Positions 40,406 through 49,674 of a DNA stretch of 64,000 nucleotides are shown in pieces. Both the position numbers and the translations under genes were made by a program. The DNA is from DASUCS01 sp041166745. GTDB lineage: Bacteria > Actinomycetota > Acidimicrobiia > Acidimicrobiales > JACDCH01. Location: contig JBEEGH010000033.1 of the NCBI GenBank assembly GCA_041166745.1, forward strand, positions 1 to 64,000, read 5' to 3'. Position 1 is the stretch's first letter, and each line of letters starts with the position of its first letter. The notes beneath the pieces are model-generated. The model saw only the letters and a list, made by a program, of their open reading frames with translations, made no database searches and had not been told where the DNA came from.

Positions 40406-41577
40406 TAGCGCGGAAGGCCGAGCAATCGCTCAGCGATGATGTTCCGTTGGATCTCGCTGGTGCCACCCGGGATCGTCGCGCCAAACGACCGGAGCCACTG
40501 CGTGATGAACGATCCCTCGCGCCAGACCTTTGGTCCGCGCACGCCGAGGTCGATGCCGTCGACTCCCGACTCTTCGGCTCCGAGGAGCAGCGCTCGCTGC
40601 AAGGCCTCGCTGCCGAACAGCTTCAGGATCGAGTGCTCTGGCGCGGCCTGGCCCTTCGCGAACTTGGCGAATCCGCTGTAGCCGAGCGCCTGCAGTGCTT
40701 GATGATCGATGTACGCCGATGCCACGAGATCACGTTGACGGGCGTCGAAGCCTCCGTCGCGACCGAGCGCCACCAGATTGTCGATCACCCCCGCGAGGTC
40801 GTACGCGTAGTTGATCCACAACATCGCGCGCTCGTGCGCCAACGATCCCATCGAAAGTCGCCAGCCGTCGTCGAGGTCGCCGAGCAGGTTCGCCGTCGGA
40901 ACCTCCACATCGGTGAAGAAGACCTCGTTGAAGTCGGCGTAGGTCGGCTCGGTCAGCTCCGCTATCGGCCGATACTCGATGCCTGGCGACTTCATGTCGA
41001 TGATCAGCACGCTGATGCCCTTGTGCTTCGGCACTTCCGTGTTCGTGCGCACGAAGCACAGACACCAAGCGGCGTGCTGCGCGCCGGACGTCCACACCTT
41101 CTGGCCGTTGACGATGAACCGATCGCCGTCGAGCACCGCCTTCGTGGTGAGCGACGCCAAGTCGCTGCCCGCGTTCGGTTCGCTCATCCCGAGGCACCAG
41201 CTGATCTCGGCACGCAGCGTCGGGAGTACGAACAACTCACGTTGCTCAGAAGTGCCGAAGTCGATGATCGATGGTGTGATGATCGACAAGCCCTGCGGGT
41301 TCGTGGTGCGACGGATGCCGCGACGGGTGATCTCGTCGAAGTAGATCATCTGTTGCGCGGCCGTGGCATTGCGACCGCCGAGCTCCGGTGACCAGCCCGG
41401 CACGAGGTAACCGTTGTCGAACAGCGTGCGCTGCCACCGCACGGCCCATGGCCGAAGGTCAGCGCTCGAGCGCATCGGCTCCGCCTTCTCCTCCTCGTCA
41501 GGCGGCGGATTCTGCTCGAGCCACGTGACCAACTCCGCGCGGAACGCCTCGTCTTCGTCGCTGAAATGCAGACGCAT
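40405..41577 (-). CDS. Acyl-CoA dehydrogenase (FadE-like)
   Basis: A 390-residue acyl-CoA dehydrogenase: PGWSPELGGRNATAAQQMIYFDE, WCLGMSEPNAGSDLASLTTKA (FAD region), WTSGAQHAAWCLCFVRTN, and the ending TIPGGTSEIQRNIIAERLLGLPR. ATG 41577 is 1 bp from the P450 stop, so the P450, this enzyme and EtfBA are co-transcribed. Because the fused ETF is immediately downstream, this is probably a dedicated electron donor pair. It could act on a CYP-oxidised steroid side-chain acyl-CoA. Confidence 0.9.
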   Translation of the reverse strand: MRLHFSDEDEAFRAELVTWLEQNPPPDEEEKAEPMRSSADLRPWAVRWQRTLFDNGYLVPGWSPELGGRNATAAQQMIYFDEITRRGIRRTTNPQGLSIITPSIIDFGTSEQRELFVLPTLRAEISWCLGMSEPNAGSDLASLTTKAVLDGDRFIVNGQKVWTSGAQHAAWCLCFVRTNTEVPKHKGISVLIIDMKSPGIEYRPIAELTEPTYADFNEVFFTDVEVPTANLLGDLDDGWRLSMGSLAHERAMLWINYAYDLAGVIDNLVALGRDGGFDARQRDLVASAYIDHQALQALGYSGFAKFAKGQAAPEHSILKLFGSEALQRALLLGAEESGVDGIDLGVRGPKVWREGSFITQWLRSFGATIPGGTSEIQRNIIAERLLGLPR

Positions 41578-41578
41578 G

Positions 41579-42835
41579 TCAGGCCGGGGTGAACGACGCT
41601 TGCAGGTGCTTGATGCCGTGGATGAACGGCGACTGCAACATCTGCGGCTCGCCCGTGGCTTCGATGTCAGGAAGGCGTTTGAACAGTTCCGTCATCATCA
41701 CCTTGATCTCACGACGCGCGAGGTTGGCGCCGAGGCAGAAGTGCGGACCACCTGCGCCGAAACCCACGTGCTCGTTGGGCGTGCGGCGCACATCGAAGCG
41801 ATACGGATCGTCCCAGAAGTCTTCGTCGCGGTTGGCGGAGTTGTACCAGAGCACGACCTTGTCGCCCGCCTTGATCGTCTGCCCCCGCACCTCGACGTCC
41901 CTGGTCGCCGTGCGTCGGAAATGGATGACCGGCGTCGACCAACGAACGATCTCCTCCACCGCGGTGTCGATCGTGCCATCGAAGTCATCGAGCAGGATCT
42001 TGCGCTGATCCGGGTGGCGCGTGAGCTCGAGCAGACCGTGGCTGATCGCGTTGCGGGTGGTCTCGTTGCCGGCGGCGACGAGCAACACGAAGAACGAGCC
42101 GAACTCGGCCGCCGTCAATCGGTCACCTTCCACTTCGGCTTGCATCAGAGCGGTCGTGATGTCCTCACGGGGATTGGCGAGTCGATCCTCTCCGAGCTTC
42201 TGCGCGTACTCCCACAACTCCCAACCCGCCGTGAACGACGCCTCGATCGTGCCGCCGTACTCGGGATCGGTACCGCCGAGGATGATGTTGGTGCGGGTGA
42301 AGATGAAGTCCTCGTCGGCCTCGGGGATGCCCATCATCTGGCAGATGATGTCGAGGGGTAGCCGCGCCGCGACCTCCTCGACGAAGTCGACCTCGCCCTT
42401 GGGCGCCACTCTGTCGACGATCTTCGCCGCCAGCTCGCCGACGTAGTCCTCGAGCTGGTTGATCATCCGTGGCGTGAACCCGCGGTTCACGATGAGGCGC
42501 AGCTTCGTGTGGCGCGGCGCGTCCATGTTGATCATCGAACCAAACAGCTCGTTGACCTCTGCGGGGAAATCCGGGACGTTCGTGCCCTGTCCCGAGACGA
42601 ACATGTCTGGGTTGCGACTGGCGAAGAGCACGTCGTCGTACTTCACGAGCGACCAATAGCCAGGCCCCGCAGGGAACACTTCGAACTCCGGCTCGCTGTG
42701 GAACGACAGGGGCCGCTCACGCCGAAGCTTCGCGAACATCGCCTCGCGCCCGAGCTCGTCCTCCGGCCAGGTGTTGAAGCTTCCAAAGTCGATCTCGTCC
42801 GCGGGCACCGTGTACTCGGGCAGCACCAGATCCAT
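41579..42835 (-). CDS. Cytochrome P450 (CYP125-like)
   Basis: A 418-residue P450. The oxygen-activation helix reads LVAAGNETTRNAISHG (about residue 240), the ExxR is in VEEIVRWSTP, and the heme loop is GFGAGGPHFCLGANLARREI (Cys about 360). The ending IHGIKHLQASF matches the NGIKHWQ-type end remembered for CYP125, the enzyme that oxidises the cholesterol side chain at C26/C27. ATG 42835; divergent from the ABC1 kinase with about 31 bp between starts. It heads the operon with the FadE-like, EtfBA and DoxX-like genes. Substrate is inferred only. Confidence 0.85.
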   Translation of the reverse strand: MDLVLPEYTVPADEIDFGSFNTWPEDELGREAMFAKLRRERPLSFHSEPEFEVFPAGPGYWSLVKYDDVLFASRNPDMFVSGQGTNVPDFPAEVNELFGSMINMDAPRHTKLRLIVNRGFTPRMINQLEDYVGELAAKIVDRVAPKGEVDFVEEVAARLPLDIICQMMGIPEADEDFIFTRTNIILGGTDPEYGGTIEASFTAGWELWEYAQKLGEDRLANPREDITTALMQAEVEGDRLTAAEFGSFFVLLVAAGNETTRNAISHGLLELTRHPDQRKILLDDFDGTIDTAVEEIVRWSTPVIHFRRTATRDVEVRGQTIKAGDKVVLWYNSANRDEDFWDDPYRFDVRRTPNEHVGFGAGGPHFCLGANLARREIKVMMTELFKRLPDIEATGEPQMLQSPFIHGIKHLQASFTPA

Positions 42836-42866
42836 GCGGATGACGGTAGACGCTACGGTCCCGATC

Positions 42867-44357
42867 GTGCCTTCTCGGCGAACCGTCCTGACCACTGTGA
42901 TCGCGGCGTTCGGCGCGGCCGCGGCGACGTACATCGCGGTCAAGAAGGCAGGCGAGAACAAGGCGAAGGACCGTGCATCGCCGCTCACGTCGACGAGCCG
43001 GGCCGCCCGGACCGCGGATGTTGCCCGCATGGGAACAAAGGCCGGCGGTGCCTACGCCGTGCACCGCGCGCGTCGGGCGTTCGCATCAGCGGAGCGCAAA
43101 GAGGAACTCGACGTCGAGCTCCAGTTGCGCACGGCCGAGCAGGTGGCCGAAGCCCTCGGCCACATGAAGGGCGCGCTGATGAAGGTCGGTCAGATGGCGA
43201 GCTATCTCGACCAGGGCCTGCCGGAACCCATTCGCGAGCAGTTGGCACAGCTCCAGGCGGATGCCCCTCCGATGGCGCCGGAGTTGGCGGCCCAGGTTGT
43301 CGAGCGCGAGCTCGGCGCGCCGCCAGAGCAGATCTTCGACACATGGGATCCGGTGCCGTTCGCGGCGGCATCGATCGGGCAGGTGCACCGCGCCATCACC
43401 AAGGACGGTCGTGCCGTTGCGGTGAAGGTGCAGTATCCGGGCGTCGACGACGCCATCAACGCCGACCTGGCCAACGCCGGCCTGCTCGTGCAGATCATCA
43501 GCATGGTGTTTCCCGGGGTCGAGCCGGAGCCGATCGTCGACGAGCTCAAGCTCCGCTTGCGTGAGGAGCTCGACTACCACCTCGAGGCCAAGAACCAGCG
43601 TCTGTTCGAGGAGTACTACCGCGACCATCCGTTCATCTCGATCCCGTCCGTTGTCGATGAGCTGTCGTCGCGGCGGGTCCTCACGACCGAGCTGGCGGAG
43701 GGCGCACGCTTCGACGAGCTCCTCACGTGGCCACAGATCGAGAAGGATCTCGCCGCCGAGACCATCTATCGCTTCGTGTTCGGCAGCCTCTACCGGCTCA
43801 GCGCATTCAACGGCGACCCTCATCCCGGGAACTACCTCTTCAATCCGGGCGGACGCGTGACGTTCCTCGACTTCGGATTGGTGAAGCACTTCACGCCAGG
43901 TGAGCTCACGCTGCTCGCCAACATGTCGGAGACGTTCGCCGTCGACAAGGACATGCAGAAGTTCCGGCATGCGATCTCCGAGAGTGGGTTCCTCCGCGAT
44001 CCGAGCAAGTTCACCGACGATCAGATCGAGTCGTACATGCGACATTTCTGGGAGTTCGTGATGGACGACGAGGAGCTGACGACGACGCCCGAGTGGTCGT
44101 CGGAGAGTGTCCGGCGCTTCTTCGACCCGACCGGCGGCTACGGCGAGATCATGCGCGCCGTCAACGTGCCCGCGAGCTTCGTCATCCTGCAACGCATCAA
44201 TCTCGGCCTCGGCGGGGTCCTGGGCGAGTTGCGCGCCACCCGAAACTGGAGGCGCATCGCGATGGAGCAGTGGCCGTTCGTCAACGGGCCGCCGTCCACG
44301 CCCCTCGGCCACGAGGAAGCCGCCTGGCTCGCGAGCCGGGCCGGGGCCAAAACCTGA
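42867..44357 (+). CDS. ABC1/UbiB-family protein kinase-like
   Basis: A 496-residue ABC1 (ADCK/UbiB) protein. It has a hydrophobic N-terminal segment (VLTTVIAAFGAAAATYIAV), the KVGQMASYLDQGLPEP motif (KxGQ type, about residue 108), AAASIGQVHRA, AVKVQYPG, GDPHPGNYLF and TFLDFGLVK (metal-binding). Such proteins act as atypical kinases or ATPases in quinone and lipid metabolism. GTG 42867 is favoured; ATG at 42834 or 42840 would overlap the divergent P450. Its TGA stop lies inside a class III operator (44353-44370). Confidence 0.85.
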   Translation: MPSRRTVLTTVIAAFGAAAATYIAVKKAGENKAKDRASPLTSTSRAARTADVARMGTKAGGAYAVHRARRAFASAERKEELDVELQLRTAEQVAEALGHMKGALMKVGQMASYLDQGLPEPIREQLAQLQADAPPMAPELAAQVVERELGAPPEQIFDTWDPVPFAAASIGQVHRAITKDGRAVAVKVQYPGVDDAINADLANAGLLVQIISMVFPGVEPEPIVDELKLRLREELDYHLEAKNQRLFEEYYRDHPFISIPSVVDELSSRRVLTTELAEGARFDELLTWPQIEKDLAAETIYRFVFGSLYRLSAFNGDPHPGNYLFNPGGRVTFLDFGLVKHFTPGELTLLANMSETFAVDKDMQKFRHAISESGFLRDPSKFTDDQIESYMRHFWEFVMDDEELTTTPEWSSESVRRFFDPTGGYGEIMRAVNVPASFVILQRINLGLGGVLGELRATRNWRRIAMEQWPFVNGPPSTPLGHEEAAWLASRAGAKT

Positions 44358-44370
44358 CACGAGCGTCAGG
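44353..44370. promoter_or_regulatory. Class III TetR-type operator, copy 1
   Basis: CCTGACACGAGCGTCAGG, an inverted repeat with CCTGAC/GTCAGG arms. It lies 5 bp before the GTG of the acyl-CoA synthetase gene and covers the stop of the ABC1 gene. It is one of five such sites in the window. Confidence 0.75.
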
Positions 44371-44374
44371 TATC

Positions 44375-46402
44375 GTGACGGCCTTGCGGGCCATCGACCT
44401 CGACACGTTCTTCCGACCGCGCTCGGTCGTGGTGCTCGGCGCATCCGACACGCCCAACAAGCCGACCTCCGCGATGACGCGCAAGATCCGCGCGTGGTCG
44501 GAGCAGTTCGGCGCCACGTTCCATCCCGTCAACCCCAACCGCGAGACCGTTGACGGCCTGCCTTGCCATCGCTCGATCGACGAGGTGCCGGGCGACATCG
44601 ACCTCGCCATCATTCTCACCGGAAATGCGGTCGAGGCCTTCCAGTCGGTGCTCGACAAGAAGCCGAAGTTCGCGGTGATCTTCGCCGCAGGATTTGCCGA
44701 GGTCGGCGCCGAGGGCGAACGCGAGCAGGCCCGTTTGGCCGACATCGTGCGCGCGTCCGACACCCACTTGCTCGGCCCCAACACCAACCTCAACGCGTTC
44801 GAGACGTTCCGCGACGACCTGCCCGGCAAGCGGCTCGCGCTGATCACGCAGTCCGGTCATCAAGGGCGACCGATCTTCCAGGCGCAAGACCTCGGCATCG
44901 CGATGAGTCACTGGGCACCGACCGGCAACGAGGTCGATCTCGAGTTCGCCGACTTCGCCCGCTACTTCGCCGACCAGGCCGAGGTCGGCGCGATCGTCGC
45001 CTACATCGAGGGCTTCAAAGACGGGCGCACACTCATGCAGGCCGCCGACCACGCCGCACAAAAGGGCGTGCCGATGGTGATCGTGAAGGTCGGCCGCACC
45101 GAGGCCGGGCAGTCGATGGCCAAGAGCCACACCGGGCATCTCACCGGCTCCGACGCGGTCACGAGCGCGGTGTTCCGGCAGTTCGGCGTCACGCGCGTGG
45201 ACGGGCTCGACGAGTTGCAGGACACCGCCGCGTTGCTGGCTCGATCGGCAAAGCCAAACGGCGGCGGCGTGTGCATCTACGCCATCTCCGGCGGCACGGG
45301 TGCGCACATGGCCGACCTCGCGTCGGCCGCCGGGCTGCGGTTGCCCGATCTGACCGCCGAGACGCAGACCGCGTTGCACGAGTGGATCCCGACGTATCTG
45401 CGGGTCTCGAATCCGGTCGACAACGGCGGCGCGCCTTCTGCGGATTGGCGCGGGCGCAAGATCCTCGACGCGCTCGTGGCCGATCCGAACGTCGACGTGA
45501 TCATCTGCCCGATCACCGGTGCGCTGGCGTCGATGTCGAAGCCGTTGGCCCGGGATCTCGTTGCGGTCGCCGAGACGACGGACAAGCCCATCTGCGTGAT
45601 CTGGGGCTCACCGGTGACCGAAGGCGAGAAGGCCTACCAGACCCTGCTGTCGTCGCCCAAGATCGTCACGTTTCGCACGTTCGCCAACTGCATCGGCGCG
45701 ATCCGCGCGTACTTCGACTACCACGAGTTCGCGGCTCGCTATCGGTCACCGTTCAAGAAGGCCGTGCGACCGAAGCCGGTGGAGTTCGGCGAGGGCGAGC
45801 ATGCGTCGAAGCAGCTGTTGGCGGCGTACGGCATCCCGATCACGCGTGAAGAAGTCGTGACGTCGGTCAAGCGGGCGGTCAAGGCCGCCGAGTCGATCGG
45901 CTTTCCGGTCGTGATGAAGGCGGAGGGCGTCGATCACAAGTCTGACGACGGCCTCGTGAAGCTTGGAGTCAGATCCGCGAAGGAGGCGCGCGCCGCGTTC
46001 GAGGAACTCGCTGGCCGTACCGGTCGCGTCTTGGTCGCCGAGCAGATCGAAGGCGGAACCGAGTGCGTCATCGGAGTGAGCCACGACGAGCTGTTCGGCC
46101 CGGTCGTGATGTTCGGGCTCGGTGGTGTGTTCATCGAAGTGTTCGAAGACGTCACGTTCCGCGTTCCGCCGTTCGACAAGGACGAGGCTCGCCGCATGAT
46201 CGACGAGGTTCGCGGGGCGGCGCTGCTGAAGGGTGTGCGCGGGCGACCGAAGAGCGACATCAAGGCGCTCGTCGACACGATCATGAAAGTGCAACGTCTC
46301 GCCGTCGACAACGCCGACACGCTGGCCGAGCTCGACATCAACCCACTCGTCGTCCTCCCGAAGGGCGTCATCGCCCTCGACGCCCTGGCCATCAAGCGAT
46401 GA
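44375..46402 (+). CDS. NDP-forming acyl-CoA synthetase (acetyl-CoA synthetase ADP-forming type)
   Basis: A 675-residue protein. The N-terminal CoA-binding domain (FFRPRSVVVLGASDTPNKPTS), a succinyl-CoA-synthetase-like ligase domain (GANTNL-like LLGPNTNLNAFE; LITQSGHQG with the phospho-His region) and a C-terminal ATP-grasp domain (EHASKQLLAAYGIPITREE; FPVVMKAEGVDHKSDDG; AELDINPLVVLPKG) are seen in order. It converts a carboxylic acid to acyl-CoA or the reverse with ADP/ATP. GTG 44375 is the start; the operator is 5 bp upstream. It leads an operon with a thiolase-like protein, a DUF35 protein and an SDR. Confidence 0.87.
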   Translation: MTALRAIDLDTFFRPRSVVVLGASDTPNKPTSAMTRKIRAWSEQFGATFHPVNPNRETVDGLPCHRSIDEVPGDIDLAIILTGNAVEAFQSVLDKKPKFAVIFAAGFAEVGAEGEREQARLADIVRASDTHLLGPNTNLNAFETFRDDLPGKRLALITQSGHQGRPIFQAQDLGIAMSHWAPTGNEVDLEFADFARYFADQAEVGAIVAYIEGFKDGRTLMQAADHAAQKGVPMVIVKVGRTEAGQSMAKSHTGHLTGSDAVTSAVFRQFGVTRVDGLDELQDTAALLARSAKPNGGGVCIYAISGGTGAHMADLASAAGLRLPDLTAETQTALHEWIPTYLRVSNPVDNGGAPSADWRGRKILDALVADPNVDVIICPITGALASMSKPLARDLVAVAETTDKPICVIWGSPVTEGEKAYQTLLSSPKIVTFRTFANCIGAIRAYFDYHEFAARYRSPFKKAVRPKPVEFGEGEHASKQLLAAYGIPITREEVVTSVKRAVKAAESIGFPVVMKAEGVDHKSDDGLVKLGVRSAKEARAAFEELAGRTGRVLVAEQIEGGTECVIGVSHDELFGPVVMFGLGGVFIEVFEDVTFRVPPFDKDEARRMIDEVRGAALLKGVRGRPKSDIKALVDTIMKVQRLAVDNADTLAELDINPLVVLPKGVIALDALAIKR

Positions 46403-47553
46403 TGCGGGATCGGACCGCGATCGCAGGGGTGGGGCAGACGGAGTTTGCCAAGTCGCTCGACCGGTCCGAGAAGCGGCTGGCGCTCGAGGCCATCAAGCTG
46501 GCGCTCGACGATGCCGCGATCGATCCGGGCGAGGTCGACGGTCTCGCGTCGTACACGCTCGAGACCACCGAGGAAGTCGAGATCGCGCGCAACCTCGGGC
46601 TCGGAGACATCACGTTCTTCAGTCAGGTCGGCTACGGCGGAGGGGCCGGCTGCGGGGTGGTCGGCCACGCGGCAATGGCCGTGGCCTCCGGCCAGTGCTC
46701 GGTTGCGGTCGCGTGGCGCAGCCGCAAGCGCGGCGCGGCGGCGAGCCGGCCGTGGTCGCAAGTCCCGGACCGCGTGCGGGGTTCGCATCAGTGGACCCGC
46801 CCGTTCGGCCTGCTGCGTCCGGTCGACGAGATCGCCATGCTCACTCGTCGCTACCTGCACGAGTACGGCGGTACGCGCGAGCAGCTTGCATCAGTCGCCG
46901 TCTCGGTTCGAGAGCACGCCAACCGCAATCCCGGGGCGATGATGCACGCGAAGACGCTCACGACGGAGCAGTACCTCGAAGGCCGATGGATCTCCGAGCC
47001 GCTGTGCCTCTACGACAACTGTCTCGAGTCCGACGGAGCGGGCGCGGTCGTCATCACGTCGGCAGAACGCGCGCGCGATTGTCCGACCACACCTGTGCTG
47101 GTGCATGCGTTCGCCCAGTCGATCCCGCAACAGCATCAGACGATGACCAACTACTTCGGCGAGGACCCGTTGCGCGGCCCGGCTTGGGCCTGCGCGGAAC
47201 GGCTGTGGGCCAACAGCGAGCTGACTCCTGCCGATGTCGACGTGGCGCAGCTCTACGACGCGTTCAGCCCACTCGTTCCGCTGTCGCTCGAAGGGTACGG
47301 ATTCGTCGAGCGTGGCGAAGGTCTCGGCTTCTGTGCCGACGGTGGTCTCCGCCTCGGCGGACGACTCCCGACGAACACGAGCGGTGCCGGCATGTCCGAG
47401 GCATACGTGCACGGGTTCAACCTGGTCGTCGAGGGCGCCCGCCAGCTGCGCGGCCAATCGCATTCGCAGGTCGAGGGGGCCAAGGCGTGCCTCGTCACGA
47501 GTGGCGAGGGCGTGCCGACCAGCGCGCTGTTGCTGAGGACGGACGAGACGTGA
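46399..47553 (+). CDS. SCP-2 thiolase-like (Ltp-type) protein
   Basis: A 384-residue thiolase-superfamily protein: RTAIAGVGQTEFAKS, GYGGGAGCGVVGHAAMAV (a Cys near the nucleophile position), CLESDGAGAVVITSAERA, VAQLYDAFSPLVPLSLEGYGF and LGGRLPTNTSGAG. The pattern is that of Ltp/steroid aldolase-like proteins rather than of classical thiolases. ATG overlaps the previous stop. The next gene is a DUF35 protein in the reverse order from the 27124 pair. Possible role: retro-aldol or thiolytic cleavage of a side-chain acyl-CoA. Confidence 0.84.
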   Translation: MMRDRTAIAGVGQTEFAKSLDRSEKRLALEAIKLALDDAAIDPGEVDGLASYTLETTEEVEIARNLGLGDITFFSQVGYGGGAGCGVVGHAAMAVASGQCSVAVAWRSRKRGAAASRPWSQVPDRVRGSHQWTRPFGLLRPVDEIAMLTRRYLHEYGGTREQLASVAVSVREHANRNPGAMMHAKTLTTEQYLEGRWISEPLCLYDNCLESDGAGAVVITSAERARDCPTTPVLVHAFAQSIPQQHQTMTNYFGEDPLRGPAWACAERLWANSELTPADVDVAQLYDAFSPLVPLSLEGYGFVERGEGLGFCADGGLRLGGRLPTNTSGAGMSEAYVHGFNLVVEGARQLRGQSHSQVEGAKACLVTSGEGVPTSALLLRTDET

Positions 47554-48011
47554 TCGAGGGCCTGATCCTCCCCGACGTCGACCACCCCGAGGCCGCGGCG
47601 TTCTGGGAGGGCTGCTCGCAAGGAGAGCTACGCGTGCAGACGTGCGCGACGTGCGGGCGGCGGCGCATGCCACCTCGCCCCATGTGCCCGTGGTGCCGCT
47701 CCTTCGAGGTGCGCTGGACCACCATGTCGGGCCGCGCCCGAGTGTGGTCCGTCGTGATCCCCCATCCGCCGTTGCTGCCGGCGTACGGCGATCAGGCGCC
47801 CTACAACGTCGTGGTCGTCGAGCTCGAAGACGATCCGTCCATTCGCTTCGTCGGAAACGTCGTCGCGGCCGCGGGCGCACCGCTCAACTCGATCGACCCT
47901 CACTCCGTCGAGATCGGCGCAGACGTCGAAGTCGTCTTCAGCCAAGTGGCGGACGACGTCTGGCTTCCCCAGTGGGTTGTCGCGCGAAGCTCGGCCGATG
48001 CGCGGACTTGA
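47550..48011 (+). CDS. DUF35 zinc-ribbon/OB-fold protein
   Basis: A 153-residue protein. The zinc ribbon is LRVQTCATCGRRRMPPRPMCPWC (Cys at about 31, 34, 45 and 48), followed by an OB fold (GRARVWSVVIPHPPLLPAYG; RFVGNVVAAAGAPL). GTG start overlaps the thiolase-like stop. It is the probable partner of that protein. Its final codons overlap the SDR start. Confidence 0.86.
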   Translation: MIEGLILPDVDHPEAAAFWEGCSQGELRVQTCATCGRRRMPPRPMCPWCRSFEVRWTTMSGRARVWSVVIPHPPLLPAYGDQAPYNVVVVELEDDPSIRFVGNVVAAAGAPLNSIDPHSVEIGADVEVVFSQVADDVWLPQWVVARSSADART

Positions 48012-48765
48012 AGGCAAGGTCGTCGTCGTCGCCGGTGGCGCGGGTGGCATCGGAACGGCAACATCGGTTCGGCTCGGAGAGGAGGGCGCGTCCGTCGTCG
48101 TCGGCGACTTGAACGAGGCCGCCGCGAAGGAGGTGGCCGACCGCATCACGGCCAGCGGCGGCAATGCCATCGCCGCCCAGTTCGACGTGGCCGACGACGA
48201 TTCGGTTTCGGCGCTCGTCGCCGCCGCGGTCGACGCCTTCGGCGGCGTCGACCTGTGTCACGCCAATGCGGCCGACCTGTCGGTTCCGGTGATCATGGGC
48301 GACACCGACGCGCTCGACATCGACCTCGCCATCTGGGATCGAACGATGCAGGTGAACTTACGCGGCTTTCTGCTGTGCACCCGTCACGTCGTCCCCGAGA
48401 TGTTGAAACGAGAGGGCGGTGCGATCGTCTACACGAGCTCGGCCGCTTCGTTCGTGGGTGAACCCGCCCGGCCGGCGTACGCCTCGGCGAAGAGTGGTGT
48501 GAACGCCCTGATGCGCCACGTCGCATCGAAGTACGGCAAGCAGCGCATCCGCTCGAACGCGATCGCACCAGGGCTTGTCGTGTCCGATCAGATGAGCGAG
48601 GTGATCCCGAAGGACATGCAGGAACGCACGCTGAAGGGCACACGCTCGTGGCGCCTCGGCCATCCCCGCGACATCGCCGCCATGGTCGCGTTCCTGCTGT
48701 CAGACGACGGCGAGTGGGTGAACGGTCAAGTCATCAGCGTCGACGGCGGCGTCACGCTGCGCTGA
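47998..48765 (+). CDS. SDR-family oxidoreductase
   Basis: A 255-residue short-chain dehydrogenase with VVAGGAGGIGTATSVRLGE (cofactor), HANAADLSVPVIMGDTD, YTSSAASFVGEPARPAYASAKSG (active Ser, Tyr, Lys) and VDGGVTLR at the end. ATG 47998 overlaps the DUF35 gene. Fourth gene of the operon controlled by the class III site at 44353. It could oxidise a hydroxyl produced by aldol cleavage; unproven. Confidence 0.86.
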   Translation: MRGLEGKVVVVAGGAGGIGTATSVRLGEEGASVVVGDLNEAAAKEVADRITASGGNAIAAQFDVADDDSVSALVAAAVDAFGGVDLCHANAADLSVPVIMGDTDALDIDLAIWDRTMQVNLRGFLLCTRHVVPEMLKREGGAIVYTSSAASFVGEPARPAYASAKSGVNALMRHVASKYGKQRIRSNAIAPGLVVSDQMSEVIPKDMQERTLKGTRSWRLGHPRDIAAMVAFLLSDDGEWVNGQVISVDGGVTLR

Positions 48766-48768
48766 CAG

Positions 48769-49077
48769 CTAGACGCTGACGCGCTCTTCGTCCCGTGCGG
48801 CCTGCTGGCGGGCGGTACGCAGCGTCTCGCGATCACGGAGATCGATCGACTTCTCGGCATGCGTCGTGCGGCCCGTGGTGAGCGCCTTCTCCCGACTCTG
48901 GGGATCGTCCATCGCCATGGAGTAGATGGCGCTGGAGGCCATGAGGCCTACGCCGAGCACCATCCAGACGCTACCGACGAACATGTCGTCGTTCTGCCAA
49001 GCGATGAGATATCCCGCAATGGCGGCGGCGATCCCTGCGACGGCAACGAGCCGAGTGATGAGCTGACGGATTCGCAT
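48769..49077 (-). CDS. Small two-helix membrane protein
   Basis: A 102-residue protein with two hydrophobic segments (LVAVAGIAAAIAGYLIAW and VWMVLGVGLMASSAIYSM) and a charged C-terminal tail rich in Arg and Glu. A strong AGGAGG ribosome site lies just upstream of the ATG at 49077. Function not recognised. It is convergent to the SDR, 3 bp apart. Confidence 0.65.
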   Translation of the reverse strand: MRIRQLITRLVAVAGIAAAIAGYLIAWQNDDMFVGSVWMVLGVGLMASSAIYSMAMDDPQSREKALTTGRTTHAEKSIDLRDRETLRTARQQAARDEERVSV

Positions 49078-49227
49078 GGTTTCCTCCTGCGTCTGTCGTG
49101 CCGCCGGGGTACCCCGAACGGCGAAGGGGCAATACCCAACGTGGTCGTAGACGCGCGAAGTCGACGCCGATGAGACGCGAGCTGCTTGCGGGCACGGCCG
49201 CCACTGCAGTCGTGACGGTTGCCTGCT

Positions 49228-49671
49228 TCAGTAGCGCCGTTTCACCGCTTCCCACCCCTTCAGCATCGTGCCGAAGTGTGCGGGGTTGTAGACGTCTTCC
49301 TCTGACGCCCAAAGGCCGTCGCCGGCGTACTTGAGGATCGTGATGTTCACGCCGTCGTGGACCGAGCCGTCGCCAGGGTCTTCCATGCGGTTGGCGACTT
49401 CGCAGACGATCCACCCGCGGTCCTCGTCGACGACGTACCAGTTGATCGGGAACTCGTGCATGAGGTTGCCCGGATACTCGCCCATCGTCTTCGTGATCCA
49501 CTCACGCACGGCTTCCCGACCCTTGAACACGCCGTACATGTGCTCGATGTACTCGCAGTCCTCGGTGAAGATGTCGGGCCACTTGCTCCAGTCGCCAGTG
49601 CGCCCCGCCTCCGCTCCCGCGGCCTGATACTCGATGAAGGCGCGCTCGAGCTCCTCTCGGCTCCACCCCAC
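49228..49671 (-). CDS. SnoaL/NTF2-like protein
   Basis: A 147-residue protein of the SnoaL-like cone fold: WPDIFTEDCEYIEHMYGVFKGREAVREWI, TILKYAGDGLWASEEDVYNPAHF. Members include ketosteroid isomerase-type and polyketide cyclase-like enzymes, but the catalytic residues cannot be assigned from the sequence. GTG start 49671, 3 bp after the amidohydrolase stop, so the two form an operon. A cyclase, hydratase or binding role is possible. Confidence 0.75.
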   Translation of the reverse strand: MGWSREELERAFIEYQAAGAEAGRTGDWSKWPDIFTEDCEYIEHMYGVFKGREAVREWITKTMGEYPGNLMHEFPINWYVVDEDRGWIVCEVANRMEDPGDGSVHDGVNITILKYAGDGLWASEEDVYNPAHFGTMLKGWEAVKRRY

Positions 49672-49674
49672 CGG

